NCBI RefSeq assembly: GCF_900182575.1
Contig: NZ_FXSZ01000004.1
Span: 1 to 64,000 of the forward strand
Source: Solitalea koreensis
GTDB taxonomy: Bacteria > Bacteroidota > Bacteroidia > Sphingobacteriales > Sphingobacteriaceae
DNA length: 64,000 nt
Reading direction: 5' to 3'
Shown here: positions 36,858 through 45,923 of the stretch, piece by piece
How the letters are laid out: each line of letters opens with the position of its first letter
How positions within the stretch are numbered: position 1 is the first letter of the stretch
Translations under genes and position numbers: made by a program
Notes under the pieces: model-generated
Seen by the model: only the letters and a program-made list of their open reading frames with translations
Told to the model about the DNA's origin: nothing
Databases searched by the model: none

Positions 36858-37008
36858 GCTCATCAGTTTTTTGTTGTATTTAATTGTGTACGAAGCCAAT
36901 ATCGGGTGCAAATATACAGAAAAAATATTACAATTCAATGGAATTTGCATGATGTTGTTGCTAATAACCAATTAAAATTGCAAAATTTGTAAACTAACAT
37001 ACAGTATT

Positions 37009-37854
37009 TTGCTACAGGTCATTCATACCAAAAATGAGCTTATTGCTGCTCTTGCACGATTTAAAGCTGAAGGTAAAGTTATCGGGTTGGTTCCAACAAT
37101 GGGCGCTTTACACGATGGTCATATTTCATTGATTCAATACTCGAAACAACAGTGTGATATTACTGTGGCAAGTATCTTTGTTAATCCTACTCAGTTTAAC
37201 GATCCGGCTGATCTTGAGCGGTATCCACGACCAATTGAACGTGATACTGTTAAATTGCAAGAAGCAGGATGTGATATTCTTTTCTTGCCTTCTGTTTCTG
37301 AAATGTATGCAGAGAATGAGCAATGGCATATCGATTTAGGCAGAGTAGAGCATGTGCTGGAAGGCGCTTTTCGTCCGGGACATTATCAAGGTGTAACCCA
37401 AATTGTAAAGAAATTATTTGATGTAGTTAAACCAGATTTCGCGTTTTTTGGCCAGAAGGATTACCAACAATTTCTGGTGATTTCAAAAATGGTTGAAATT
37501 TTCAAAATGCCCTTAAAATTGGTTTGTTGTCCTACTATTCGTGAAAAAGACGGATTGGCCATGAGTTCACGTAATATTCACTTGAGTGAAACCGAACGAA
37601 ATGCATCCTTAATGCTTTCTAAATTACTGTTTGCTGCAAAAAATCAAATCTCAGCCAAAACAATTGAGGCAATAGAAAATGAGGCGATGAGCCTGATGCG
37701 TACCGCAGAACTGGTTCAACCCGAATATTTTAAAATTGTTACTGCCGATAGTTTGCAAGCACCGGCTTCAACTAATGGAACTGAAAAAATGATTGCCTTA
37801 GTGGCTGCTAAAGTCGGGAATACAAGATTGATCGATAATATGTTTATGGATTAG
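37009..37854 (+). CDS. panC: pantothenate synthetase (pantoate-beta-alanine ligase)
   Basis: 281 residues from a TTG start. The HIGH-like motif is PTMGALHDGHISLI, the pantoate/ATP region is GAFRPGHYQGVTQIVKKLF, and the KMSKS-like motif is AMSSRNIHLS. It joins pantoate and beta-alanine using ATP. The beta-alanine-producing gene panD is 6.7 kb downstream, beyond the secreted-protein cassette. It is divergent from the GT5-like gene. No in-frame ATG fits the N-terminus, so TTG is chosen. Confidence 0.95.
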   Translation: MLQVIHTKNELIAALARFKAEGKVIGLVPTMGALHDGHISLIQYSKQQCDITVASIFVNPTQFNDPADLERYPRPIERDTVKLQEAGCDILFLPSVSEMYAENEQWHIDLGRVEHVLEGAFRPGHYQGVTQIVKKLFDVVKPDFAFFGQKDYQQFLVISKMVEIFKMPLKLVCCPTIREKDGLAMSSRNIHLSETERNASLMLSKLLFAAKNQISAKTIEAIENEAMSLMRTAELVQPEYFKIVTADSLQAPASTNGTEKMIALVAAKVGNTRLIDNMFMD

Positions 37855-38501
37855 CACTGACCTTCATTCAATTATCCCAAAAATCAAAAACGCTCATTCT
37901 TTTTGATCAAGGTAACTTGTACAAATAATCATGCTATACAAAATAGTGTTGCGAATCGTCCTAGATTCCGTAACGGTACGTCCTATTTGATGAATTTTCA
38001 ATCCCGTTGTTCAATTTAATTCAGCTAACAAGGAGTATTTTGCCTTAAAGAATCCCGCTAATAATACCTATACTACTTTTCTGCAACAATTAAGTATGCA
38101 CCCTTAGTTATATTAAATAACTAATTTTAATGGTGAAATTAGTTTCTTAATCAATAAAATAGTTAGTAGTTAAGTTTTTGTTTTTAAAAGCTCAAAATTA
38201 TCTCAATTGTAAACTTTGGCTTGAAAAGCTCAAAAAGCAGTGTTTCACACTTTTGGGAATTTAAAGTGATTTCAAGTCAATAAATGTATATAAAAACGAA
38301 CGCTAGTTGAATTAAAGTAGACAATTTGGCTAATTGTATTTACATGTTCTCACTTTAAAGATATATGCTTAACTGAATGTTAAATTCAGATTGAATAGAC
38401 AAATGATTGGTTTGCACAGATAAATAAGATTTAGGAATAATAAATGATAATGGATTGTAGGTAATTAGAAAACAACAGGGCTTAACTTAAGGAAAAGTAA
38501 A
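37855..38501. other. 647-nt gene-free region between panC and the secreted-protein cassette
   Basis: No complete gene. A plus-strand frame at 37994-38107 reads IFNPVVQFNSANKEYFALKN and ends SMHP before TAG. It has no start codon and a stop just before it, so it may be a remnant or chance. The last 390 nt are very AT-rich with no terminator hairpin and no strong TAnnTTTG. It may serve as a long regulatory leader for the cassette. Confidence 0.4.
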
Positions 38502-40877
38502 ATGCTTATGCAGAAGGGCTCTACTTTCGAAACAATTCCTTTACTTTTTTTTAAACTAGCTATTCAGCTTGTCTGGCAATCAATTTTCTTTTCAAAAAGC
38601 AACTTTTCTACTTTTAAGAAACATCTATTACTACTGTGTATTCTCTCAGTATTTATTTTAGAAACTAATTTAGCTGTTGGGCAATCCATTGGGGAATACA
38701 GATCTGTTGCAACCGGCGACTGGACGGCATTAGGCACTTGGCAAAGATGGAACGGATCTGCTTGGGCTACTCCAACAGCAGGTGAAGGCTACGCTGGGCA
38801 ATATGGAACAGGATCGATAGCTATACAAAGTAGTCATATTGTTTCCGTAAATGCGGATATTTCTTTAAACGCATCTTCTGTAATAATTAAAAATGGTGGG
38901 GTATTAGCATTTTCAGGAAATTATACGCTAAGCATACCTTCTGGAGGAACTTTAGTATTGGAAACCGGATCGCCTGGAGGGAAATTAGCCACAGATAACC
39001 CATGTAACTCGCAAAAAAAAATAAAAATAGGCTCAGTAACGTATGCGAGCTGTAATGGAGGTAACGGCGGGGATTATTCATTTGACGAACTTGATAATTC
39101 CAATATAACTTTAACTGCAAACCCTGCTTCAAATTCCCCTGTGTGTCAGGCTGGAACAATCAATCTTTTTGGAGCTTATTCAGGAACTTATGATACCGGA
39201 ACTTTGCCTAGTTATAGCTGGTCAATTAAAGATCCCAATTCGGTCACAACAACCTCTGCCAGTCAAAACCCGACTATCTCAAATGCTATTAGTGGAACCT
39301 ATACGGCAACATTAACGGTTTCTACTGTTAAAAACAGTACTACTTATTCTAATTCTAAAACCATATCAGTACTGGTCAATGCTAGACCAACCGTAACAGC
39401 TATACCTTCAAATGCTATTTGTTATGGAGGCAACGGAAGTGCAGCTTTAAATGCAAGTGGAGGTACAGGGCCATATACGTTTACTTCAACAGGAGGAGTT
39501 GTAAGTGGCTCAACGCTTACAGCACCAGCCGGAAGTTATACCATTACTGCCACTGATAGTAAAGGATGTTCCGGAACCACTAGCGTAACAATTACTCAGC
39601 CGGCAGCATCTCAGATAAGCATCGCCAATGCAACTGTTATTGAAGGAACGGGAGGTCCTAATAATATGGCATTTACTGTTTCGCTTAATACTGCTTCTGG
39701 TTGCCCAATTACAGTTGATTACGCGGTTGATTTAACCGGAACAAATACCGAAGCTGCGGATTTCGCAGGTGCTACAAGCGGTATGCTAACTATCCCTGCC
39801 GGAATAACTTCTGCAACGATTAATATTCCCATTAATACTGATCAACTGGTAGAAATAACGGAAACCTTTAAGTTAAACCTCTCTAATGCATCCGGGGGCA
39901 CAATTAGTACTTCGCAAGCAATAGGAACAATTACTGATGATGATAAAATAACTGTTCAATTTGATAAAACGATTGCTAACGGACCTGAACAGAATTCAGG
40001 TTCAAATGCAATCGCTTCCTCTGTTTTAGCCATTCAAATTTCAGGGGGTATTATTGATGCTGATAGCCCGGCTCAAAGTGTGGTTATTGCAAAAACTGGA
40101 GGTACAGCCACCGCATTATCTGATTTTACCGGAGCATTGGTTTCAACAACATATACACTACCGATTCCTACAGGTAGTTATGCCACTTCGCAATTAATTC
40201 AACTACCACAAGCAGCATTAGCCATTGAAGGCGATGTGTTATGCGAGGCTGATGAAACGCTAAATCTGCAATTACAAAGTCCGGTCGGAGCGCAACTTGG
40301 AGCTAATGCAGCCACCATATATACCATCACAAATGATGATGCAATTAGTTGGCTAAGTGGATTTCCTACAGTTTCAAAACAAAACAAATGTTCAAATGAT
40401 TACCAAAATGCCGAATTGGAACTCCATGTAAACGGCACAACTTCTTATTTGGCAACCTGGACGCTCCCAGATGGAACAAATGTAATCGATAATGTATCGC
40501 CAACTAAATTAACCTATGCCGAATTGCAGGCTATTGGCAAAGATTTTCAACCGGGAACTTATCATGTTAAAGTTCAGGCTAATTCTTACCCTGCCGGGTG
40601 CTTTATTGAAACAGATGTGACTTTGAGTAATCCTCCAGCATTAATAGCAGCAGTGAGCAGTGTTAATATTGTTTGTAATGGTACTGCTAGTGGATCTATT
40701 ACACTCACAGCTACGGGAGGAACTCCGCCCTATCAATTCAGTAATAATAATGGGGCAACCTTTGTGGGACCAGATATAGCTGGAGGGAATAGTCACCAAT
40801 TTACAGGTTTGACGGCCAATAGCTACCAATTAATCATAAAAGATGCAAATGGCTGCACTGCTTTCCCATGTCCTTAG
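38502..40877 (+). CDS. large secreted repeat protein with Calx-beta and SprB-like domains, no sorting domain
   Basis: 791 residues. The signal peptide is unusually far in, hydrophobic core at about 41-55 (HLLLLCILSVFIL) with cleavage near VGQS (61), so the true start may be downstream of 38502. Residues 65-190 form a beta-helix-like surface domain (TGDWTALGTWQRWNGSAW). Ig/PKD-like strands lie at 205-295. A SprB-type repeat is at about 300-367 (GGTGPYTF... TDSKGCSGTTSVTITQP). Calx-beta-type domains lie at about 373-480 and 482-616, both ending in TxDD/TNDD. A final SprB-like unit ends IIKDANGCTAFPCP. No T9SS C-terminal domain is present although the architecture is that of a cell-surface adhesin. 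Confidence 0.8.
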   Translation: MLMQKGSTFETIPLLFFKLAIQLVWQSIFFSKSNFSTFKKHLLLLCILSVFILETNLAVGQSIGEYRSVATGDWTALGTWQRWNGSAWATPTAGEGYAGQYGTGSIAIQSSHIVSVNADISLNASSVIIKNGGVLAFSGNYTLSIPSGGTLVLETGSPGGKLATDNPCNSQKKIKIGSVTYASCNGGNGGDYSFDELDNSNITLTANPASNSPVCQAGTINLFGAYSGTYDTGTLPSYSWSIKDPNSVTTTSASQNPTISNAISGTYTATLTVSTVKNSTTYSNSKTISVLVNARPTVTAIPSNAICYGGNGSAALNASGGTGPYTFTSTGGVVSGSTLTAPAGSYTITATDSKGCSGTTSVTITQPAASQISIANATVIEGTGGPNNMAFTVSLNTASGCPITVDYAVDLTGTNTEAADFAGATSGMLTIPAGITSATINIPINTDQLVEITETFKLNLSNASGGTISTSQAIGTITDDDKITVQFDKTIANGPEQNSGSNAIASSVLAIQISGGIIDADSPAQSVVIAKTGGTATALSDFTGALVSTTYTLPIPTGSYATSQLIQLPQAALAIEGDVLCEADETLNLQLQSPVGAQLGANAATIYTITNDDAISWLSGFPTVSKQNKCSNDYQNAELELHVNGTTSYLATWTLPDGTNVIDNVSPTKLTYAELQAIGKDFQPGTYHVKVQANSYPAGCFIETDVTLSNPPALIAAVSSVNIVCNGTASGSITLTATGGTPPYQFSNNNGATFVGPDIAGGNSHQFTGLTANSYQLIIKDANGCTAFPCP

Positions 40878-40925
40878 AGGAGAAATTTGAAATGACTTTT
40901 AAGAATAAATTTTTTTAAAACATAT

Positions 40926-42191
40926 ATGAGAAATAAATACACAATCACCCCAAAAACAATTGGGCACAAGATCTTGCTTCTTGTTTTCCCACTTTTGTTT
41001 TTTGCTAATTATGCTTTCGGGCAAGTTAGCTGTCCAATAGTCATTAAGGAGCCGTCAACGGCAGCTTTTACATCAAGTCCTCAAACGATTTGTATTGGGA
41101 ATTCTACCAATTTGGTAATCCATTTAAACCGGGATTCGCAAGGTCCTGCAACTACTTCTTGGGTATTGAAATATTCAGATGGAGCTAGTACAACTACAAT
41201 TAACACCTCCGCTCCTCCATCTGGTGTTGTAGTAACTTCAGGAGCCAATTCTGTAGATTTAACAATTCCGGTAACTCCAACCACTACAACCACATATTCT
41301 ATAGTGGATTTAAGTGATTCTTGGTTTGGTACCGCTTCCAATTGTAACTACACTTCACCTTATACTAATTCAGTTACCATAACAGTTACTCCAGATGCAA
41401 CGATCGCCTTGAGTTCAGCGGCAGCGACTACAAATCAAACGCCATGTATCAATACAGCGATCACCGACATTACCTATGCCATTGGCAACGCTACGGGAGC
41501 AACGGTAACGGGCTTGCCAGCAGGAGTAACGGGTACTTACGCATCCGGTGTGTTCACCATCAGTGGTACTCCGACAGCATCGGGTACATTCAACTATACG
41601 GTAAGTACAACGGGTAGCTGTGTGACGCCAAGCCTAAGTGGAACGATCACGATCACTCCAGATGCAACGATCGCCTTGAGTTCAGCGGCAGCGACTACAA
41701 ATCAAACGCCATGTATCAATACAGCGATCACCGACATTACCTATGCCATTGGCAACGCTACGGGAGCAACGGTAACGGGCTTGCCAGCAGGAGTAACGGG
41801 TACTTACGCATCCGGTGTGTTCACCATCAGTGGTACTCCGACAGCATCGGGTACATTCAACTATACGGTAAGTACAACGGGTAGCTGTGTAACGCCAAGC
41901 TTAAGCGGAACGATCACGATCAATGCGCCAATAACCTTCACCTCTACCTACACTAATGTTGCTTGTGCAAATGCGCCGTCAACGGCTGCAATTACGGTAA
42001 CATTAAACGGGGGATCTGGTAGTTATAAGCTTATCTTACAATTAAATGGAGTGAATTATAAGACTGATACTGTAACTGGTACCACTTATTCGTTTACTGG
42101 TCTGCCTAAAGGATCTTATACAATAATTGTAGAAGATGCAAATGTGAATGGTTGTGCTGGAACTTGTAACGGAGCTACTCTTACTCCGTAA
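40926..42191 (+). CDS. secreted Ig-like repeat protein with duplicated 89-residue module
   Basis: 421 residues. The signal peptide ends ANYAFGQ (about 33). The N-terminal domain (34-154) starts CPIVIKEPSTAAF and is paralogous to that of the next protein. Two almost identical 89-residue Ig-like modules follow at about 155-243 and 244-332 (TPDATIALSS... LPAGVTGTYASGVFTISG). The C-terminal part is SprB-like (GGSGSYKLILQLNGV; KGSYTIIVEDANVNGCAG). It ends without a T9SS sorting domain. It starts 48 nt after the previous gene, no terminator between, so a common transcript is likely. Confidence 0.82.
   Translation: MRNKYTITPKTIGHKILLLVFPLLFFANYAFGQVSCPIVIKEPSTAAFTSSPQTICIGNSTNLVIHLNRDSQGPATTSWVLKYSDGASTTTINTSAPPSGVVVTSGANSVDLTIPVTPTTTTTYSIVDLSDSWFGTASNCNYTSPYTNSVTITVTPDATIALSSAAATTNQTPCINTAITDITYAIGNATGATVTGLPAGVTGTYASGVFTISGTPTASGTFNYTVSTTGSCVTPSLSGTITITPDATIALSSAAATTNQTPCINTAITDITYAIGNATGATVTGLPAGVTGTYASGVFTISGTPTASGTFNYTVSTTGSCVTPSLSGTITINAPITFTSTYTNVACANAPSTAAITVTLNGGSGSYKLILQLNGVNYKTDTVTGTTYSFTGLPKGSYTIIVEDANVNGCAGTCNGATLTP
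41388..41921 (+). repeat. 267-bp tandem duplication (two copies, 41388-41654 and 41655-41921)
   Basis: The second copy begins exactly 267 bp after the first with ACTCCAGATGCAACGATCG. By eye the copies differ only at a few positions near their 3' ends, for example TGTGACGCCAAGCCTAAGTG versus TGTAACGCCAAGCTTAAGCG. The period is 89 codons, so the frame is kept. This points to a recent duplication or ongoing gene conversion. Confidence 0.93.
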
Positions 42192-42244
42192 GAGATTTGG
42201 TCAATTAGTTAGATTAAAAAAAGAAGAATAGTAGTTTATCTTTA

Positions 42245-44407
42245 ATGAGGAATACTAATAACATCGCAAACACCAAAACAATCGGAGGCAGCAAGTTAAT
42301 TCTTGCTGTACTCCTGTTGTTGTTTGCTGGTTATTCTTCTTTCGGTCAGTGTCCAATTATTATTAAGGTGCCGCCTTCGGCTAAAGTTTCTCTTTCTCAA
42401 TCAAAGGTTTGTCCCGGTCAAACGGTTAATCTTGTGGTTCAGCTAACGAGTGATGACGAGTCTCTGGTGAGTGTTCCTCAATGGGTATTTACCTATTCTC
42501 AGGATGGTGTTAATGTTTCTGCAATTAATACTGCCGGTTCATTGCCTGCTGGCGCTTCTATTTCCCGTACAGGAAAAGATGCAACAGTTGTTATTCCCTT
42601 AACGATAACTATTCCGGGTACTTATACTTACGGAATTTCTTCATTGAGTGATAATTGGTATCCTGCAAATACGCCCATTAATGCATGTAATTATAGTAGC
42701 ACTACAAATCTTGTCATAAACTCTGTCATGAGCATTGCATCCTGTTCGCCCACAAACGTATCCTGCTTCGGTAGTACAGACGGTTCGATTTCCGCAGGGG
42801 AAGTGTCCAATGCTTCAGGTCCTGTATCTTATGTTTGGAAAAACAGCAGTAATGCAGTAATTGGAAATACTGCAACCGTTAATAATCTTATGGCGGGAAC
42901 TTATACCTTAACCGTTACGGATGGTTGTACCACCCTTAGTTGTTCACAAACTATCACCGAACCCAATCCAATTGCGGCGTCGATTAGTGGTACTACTACC
43001 ATTTGTATGGGAGAAACTGCGCCGATCAGCTTTGTTGGTCCTTCAAATGGGTTGATAAACTATACAGTAAATGGCATTTCTCAATCGGTAAGGTTGGATA
43101 ACCGCGGAATGGCAACCGTAATCACTCCTGCGTTAACAGCAAATAGTACGTATGCATTATCAAGCGTTAGTAGTGATCCGGCTGGAGCAAAGGTGTGCAG
43201 CAATGCAGTAAGTGGCCATGCTACAATAACTGTGGTTTCCCCTCCGGTGGTAGCTTCTATAATAGGGCCATCTATCGTTAATGTAGGCGCAACGGTAACC
43301 TTAACTAATGCCATTCCTGGCGGTGTTTGGAGCTCTTCAGATCCTTCTTTAGCTACTGTAAGTGCTTCGGGCATGGTTAAAGGTGTTAAGCCGGGTGATG
43401 TGGATATTTTTTATACCGTTACAAATGAGTGTGGCAGTGTGACTGGTACTAAGAAAATTGCCATTAGAGTATTAGATATTAATCCGCTAGGGGTAAATAC
43501 GCCTCCTTCTGTAGCTGCAATAGAACGCACCACACAAGAAAATATGCCGGTAATAGAAGATGTATTAAGTAAAGTTTCTGATAAGGAAAATAATGTAAAC
43601 CCTAATTCATTGTCGATTGTGCAGGCTCCGACGAACGGGGTGGCTGCACTTACGTTTGATAATAAAATTCAGTACACTCCTAATGCCGGATTCTATGGAC
43701 AAGATAAATTGAAGTTTGTAGTTTGTGATACTAAGGGTGCTTGTACTGAACAATACATTACAATTAATGTGTTGCGTATTCAGGCTGATCTTTCAGTATT
43801 GAAAATTTCTCAAGGTGAAAATATTCAAATGAATCAGGAGTTTGAATATTTGATTAAAGCCATTAATCATGGGTCAAATGATGCAACCAAGGTGTTGGTG
43901 AAAGACGTTTTACCTGCTTCGCTTGAATTTGTGAGTGCATTAAGCACAAGGGGCTCATTCACCTATGATCAATTGATTAAAACCTTAACATGGGATATAG
44001 GGGACCTGAAAGTGTATGGTCAGGAGGTAATTACGATCAAGGTTAGGTCGAAAACAGGAGGAACGGTAACCAATACAGCAACCATTTCAGGGGTTGAGTA
44101 TGATGCAAATTTGACAAATAATAGTTCAACTGATAGCCGTTATATTTATGGTTTGTCCATACCAACTGCTTTTACACCTAACGGAGACAATGTAAATGAT
44201 TATTTTGTGATTCCCGGAATTGAAGAGGTTCAAAACTCGATTTTCATCTACAATCGCTGGGGGGATGAAGTTTACCGTAAAAATAATTACCAAAATAATT
44301 GGAATGGGTCATCACTACCTTCAGGTACTTATTATTATGTGCTAAAAGTGAAAGATAAGGATAACAAGTGGGATGGCTATAGTGGATATATAGAAATCAT
44401 CAGATGA
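42245..44407 (+). CDS. secreted multidomain surface protein with gliding-motility/T9SS C-terminal domain
   Basis: 720 residues. A signal peptide ends YSSFGQ (about 35). The N-terminal domain CPIIIKVPPSAKV is paralogous to the previous protein, including LSDNWY... NACNYSS against LSDSWFGTASNCNYTS. Then come an SprB repeat (about 170-240), an Ig/Big_2-like domain (GVWSSSDPSLATVSASGMVK, about 360-415), a cadherin-like domain, DUF11 (about 515-630) and the type B T9SS domain from about 638: FTPNGDNVNDYFVIPG, IYNRWGDEVYR, LPSGTYYYVLKV. It should be exported by Sec and delivered to the surface by the type IX system. Last gene of the cassette. Confidence 0.88.
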   Translation: MRNTNNIANTKTIGGSKLILAVLLLLFAGYSSFGQCPIIIKVPPSAKVSLSQSKVCPGQTVNLVVQLTSDDESLVSVPQWVFTYSQDGVNVSAINTAGSLPAGASISRTGKDATVVIPLTITIPGTYTYGISSLSDNWYPANTPINACNYSSTTNLVINSVMSIASCSPTNVSCFGSTDGSISAGEVSNASGPVSYVWKNSSNAVIGNTATVNNLMAGTYTLTVTDGCTTLSCSQTITEPNPIAASISGTTTICMGETAPISFVGPSNGLINYTVNGISQSVRLDNRGMATVITPALTANSTYALSSVSSDPAGAKVCSNAVSGHATITVVSPPVVASIIGPSIVNVGATVTLTNAIPGGVWSSSDPSLATVSASGMVKGVKPGDVDIFYTVTNECGSVTGTKKIAIRVLDINPLGVNTPPSVAAIERTTQENMPVIEDVLSKVSDKENNVNPNSLSIVQAPTNGVAALTFDNKIQYTPNAGFYGQDKLKFVVCDTKGACTEQYITINVLRIQADLSVLKISQGENIQMNQEFEYLIKAINHGSNDATKVLVKDVLPASLEFVSALSTRGSFTYDQLIKTLTWDIGDLKVYGQEVITIKVRSKTGGTVTNTATISGVEYDANLTNNSSTDSRYIYGLSIPTAFTPNGDNVNDYFVIPGIEEVQNSIFIYNRWGDEVYRKNNYQNNWNGSSLPSGTYYYVLKVKDKDNKWDGYSGYIEIIR

Positions 44408-44428
44408 TTTTAGCACCTTTAATTTAAC

Positions 44429-44464
44429 AAAGAAAGGCCGTCTCACATGAGATGGCCTTTCTTT
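44429..44464 (+). terminator. terminator of the secreted-protein cassette
   Basis: AAAGAAAGGCC-G-TCTC pairs with GAGA-T-GGCCTTTCTTT around a 4-nt loop. It isolates the cassette from panD. Confidence 0.8.
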
Positions 44465-44533
44465 ATTACTAAGCACTTTAAGATAAAATGCTGAACAATG
44501 ATACATTGGTTTTCTTCATCCAATAACATTTAC

Positions 44534-44541
44534 TAATTTTG
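44534..44541 (+). promoter_or_regulatory. -7 element of a panD promoter
   Basis: TAATTTTG matches TAnnTTTG, 8 nt before the panD ATG. A TTGG lies about 24 nt upstream. The leader would be nearly absent. Confidence 0.45.
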
Positions 44542-44549
44542 CCAGCCTT

Positions 44550-44900
44550 ATGATGATTCAAGTATTAAAATCCAAGATACATCGTGCAAAGGTTACTCAG
44601 GCGGAGTTGCACTATGTGGGGAGTATTACAATCGATGAGGATCTGATGGATGCCGCAAATATGATCGAGCACGAAAAGGTTCAGATTGTGAATGTAAACA
44701 ATGGTGAACGCTTTGAAACCTATATCATTAAAGGCGAACGTGGTACCGGAACTATCTGTTTAAATGGGCCCGCAGCTCGTAAAGTGCAGGTAGGGGATAT
44801 TGTCATTGTTATTTCGTATGCAACGTTGGATTTTGAAGAAGCTAAAAAGTTCAAACCAACCGTAATTTTCCCGGATCAACATAATCGTTTAATCAAGTAG
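44550..44900 (+). CDS. panD: aspartate 1-decarboxylase
   Basis: 116 residues. The self-cleavage site Gly-Ser lies in YVGSITIDEDLMDAA (about residues 24-25), where the serine becomes the pyruvoyl cofactor. NGERFETYIIKGERGTGTI and LNGPAARKVQVGDIVIVISY are conserved. The enzyme makes beta-alanine for panC. In related genomes panD directly follows panC; here the secreted cassette lies between. It is the first gene of a unit with the flippase-like and rfaE2 genes (6-nt gap, then overlap). Confidence 0.96.
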   Translation: MMIQVLKSKIHRAKVTQAELHYVGSITIDEDLMDAANMIEHEKVQIVNVNNGERFETYIIKGERGTGTICLNGPAARKVQVGDIVIVISYATLDFEEAKKFKPTVIFPDQHNRLIK

Positions 44901-44906
44901 CATAGA

Positions 44907-45923
44907 TTGAACGGTCAAATTAAATCCATTTTTCGCTTTAGTATTTTTATTGCTCTTGGTGGCTTAATGCTTTATTTTGCTTTTAAAGGGCAGGATATTC
45001 ATCAACTCACTACCGAGCTTAAACAGGCTAATTATTTTTGGGTGTCGCTGGCTGCCGCTGTTACACTTTTGGCTCATTTGGTAAGGGCTGCCCGTTGGAA
45101 TATGCTTATAAAGCCGCTTGGGCATTCTCCTAAACTACTCCATACATTTAATGCAGTAATTATTGGCTATATGGCCAATCTCGCTTTTCCTCGTTTAGGA
45201 GAAGTAAGTCGATGTGGTACTCTTACAAAAACAGATGATATTGCTATTGACAAATTGATTGGCACTGTAATCGTTGAGCGTGTAATTGATTTACTTTCGC
45301 TAATTGTAATTCTACTACTTACTGTTCTGCTGCAATTTCGTTTAATCAGCTCATTTATTTATGATAATCTTTTAAAAGGGATAGTGGAGAAGTTAGAAAG
45401 TAATCAATTGCTGCTTTTGGGTATAGGAATATTGGGTTTGATATCCATAATAGCCCTGATTTTTATTTATAGAAGATATAAGCTTCAATTAATGTCATCG
45501 GTATTAGGGCAAAAAATTATCCTGTTGTTTTCCGGCATCTCAAAAGGGTTGACAAGTATTGCCATGGTTGAAAGTAAAGTGCTATTTATCGCATACACTG
45601 TATTATTGTGGTTTTTGTATCTGCTTTCTACCTATATCATGTTCTTTGCTATTCCCGCAACTTCCAGTTTGACTTTCTTAACCGGTTTATTTGTATTAAC
45701 GGTGGGTAGTTTAGGAATGGCTGCTCCGGTTCAAGGAGGCATTGGGGCATTCCATTGGATTGTTTCAAAAGGTCTTGTGTTGTATAAAATTTCTGAAGCA
45801 GAAGGTTTGGTTTATGCAACTATTTCTCATGGAACGCAAACCCTAATGGTTATTCTTGTTGGCGCTTTAGGATTGGCTTATATTTTAGTATCTTCCAACC
45901 ATAAAGTCAAAGCCGATGTATAA
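44907..45923 (+). CDS. YbhN/UPF0104-family membrane protein (LPG synthase TM-domain-like flippase)
   Basis: 338 residues from a TTG start, 6 nt after panD. About eight membrane helices. Family motifs are HLVRAARWNMLI, YMANLAFPRLGEVSRC and PVQGGIGAFHWI. These proteins resemble the flippase half of lysyl-phosphatidylglycerol synthases and are thought to move lipids or lipid-linked sugars across the inner membrane. The exact substrate is unknown. Its end overlaps the next start by 8 nt. Confidence 0.88.
   Translation: MNGQIKSIFRFSIFIALGGLMLYFAFKGQDIHQLTTELKQANYFWVSLAAAVTLLAHLVRAARWNMLIKPLGHSPKLLHTFNAVIIGYMANLAFPRLGEVSRCGTLTKTDDIAIDKLIGTVIVERVIDLLSLIVILLLTVLLQFRLISSFIYDNLLKGIVEKLESNQLLLLGIGILGLISIIALIFIYRRYKLQLMSSVLGQKIILLFSGISKGLTSIAMVESKVLFIAYTVLLWFLYLLSTYIMFFAIPATSSLTFLTGLFVLTVGSLGMAAPVQGGIGAFHWIVSKGLVLYKISEAEGLVYATISHGTQTLMVILVGALGLAYILVSSNHKVKADV

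Noticed and set aside
36036..36971. Full glycogen synthase with 311 residues
   Set aside because: The first 37 residues are not homologous and the C-terminal half of GT5 is missing.
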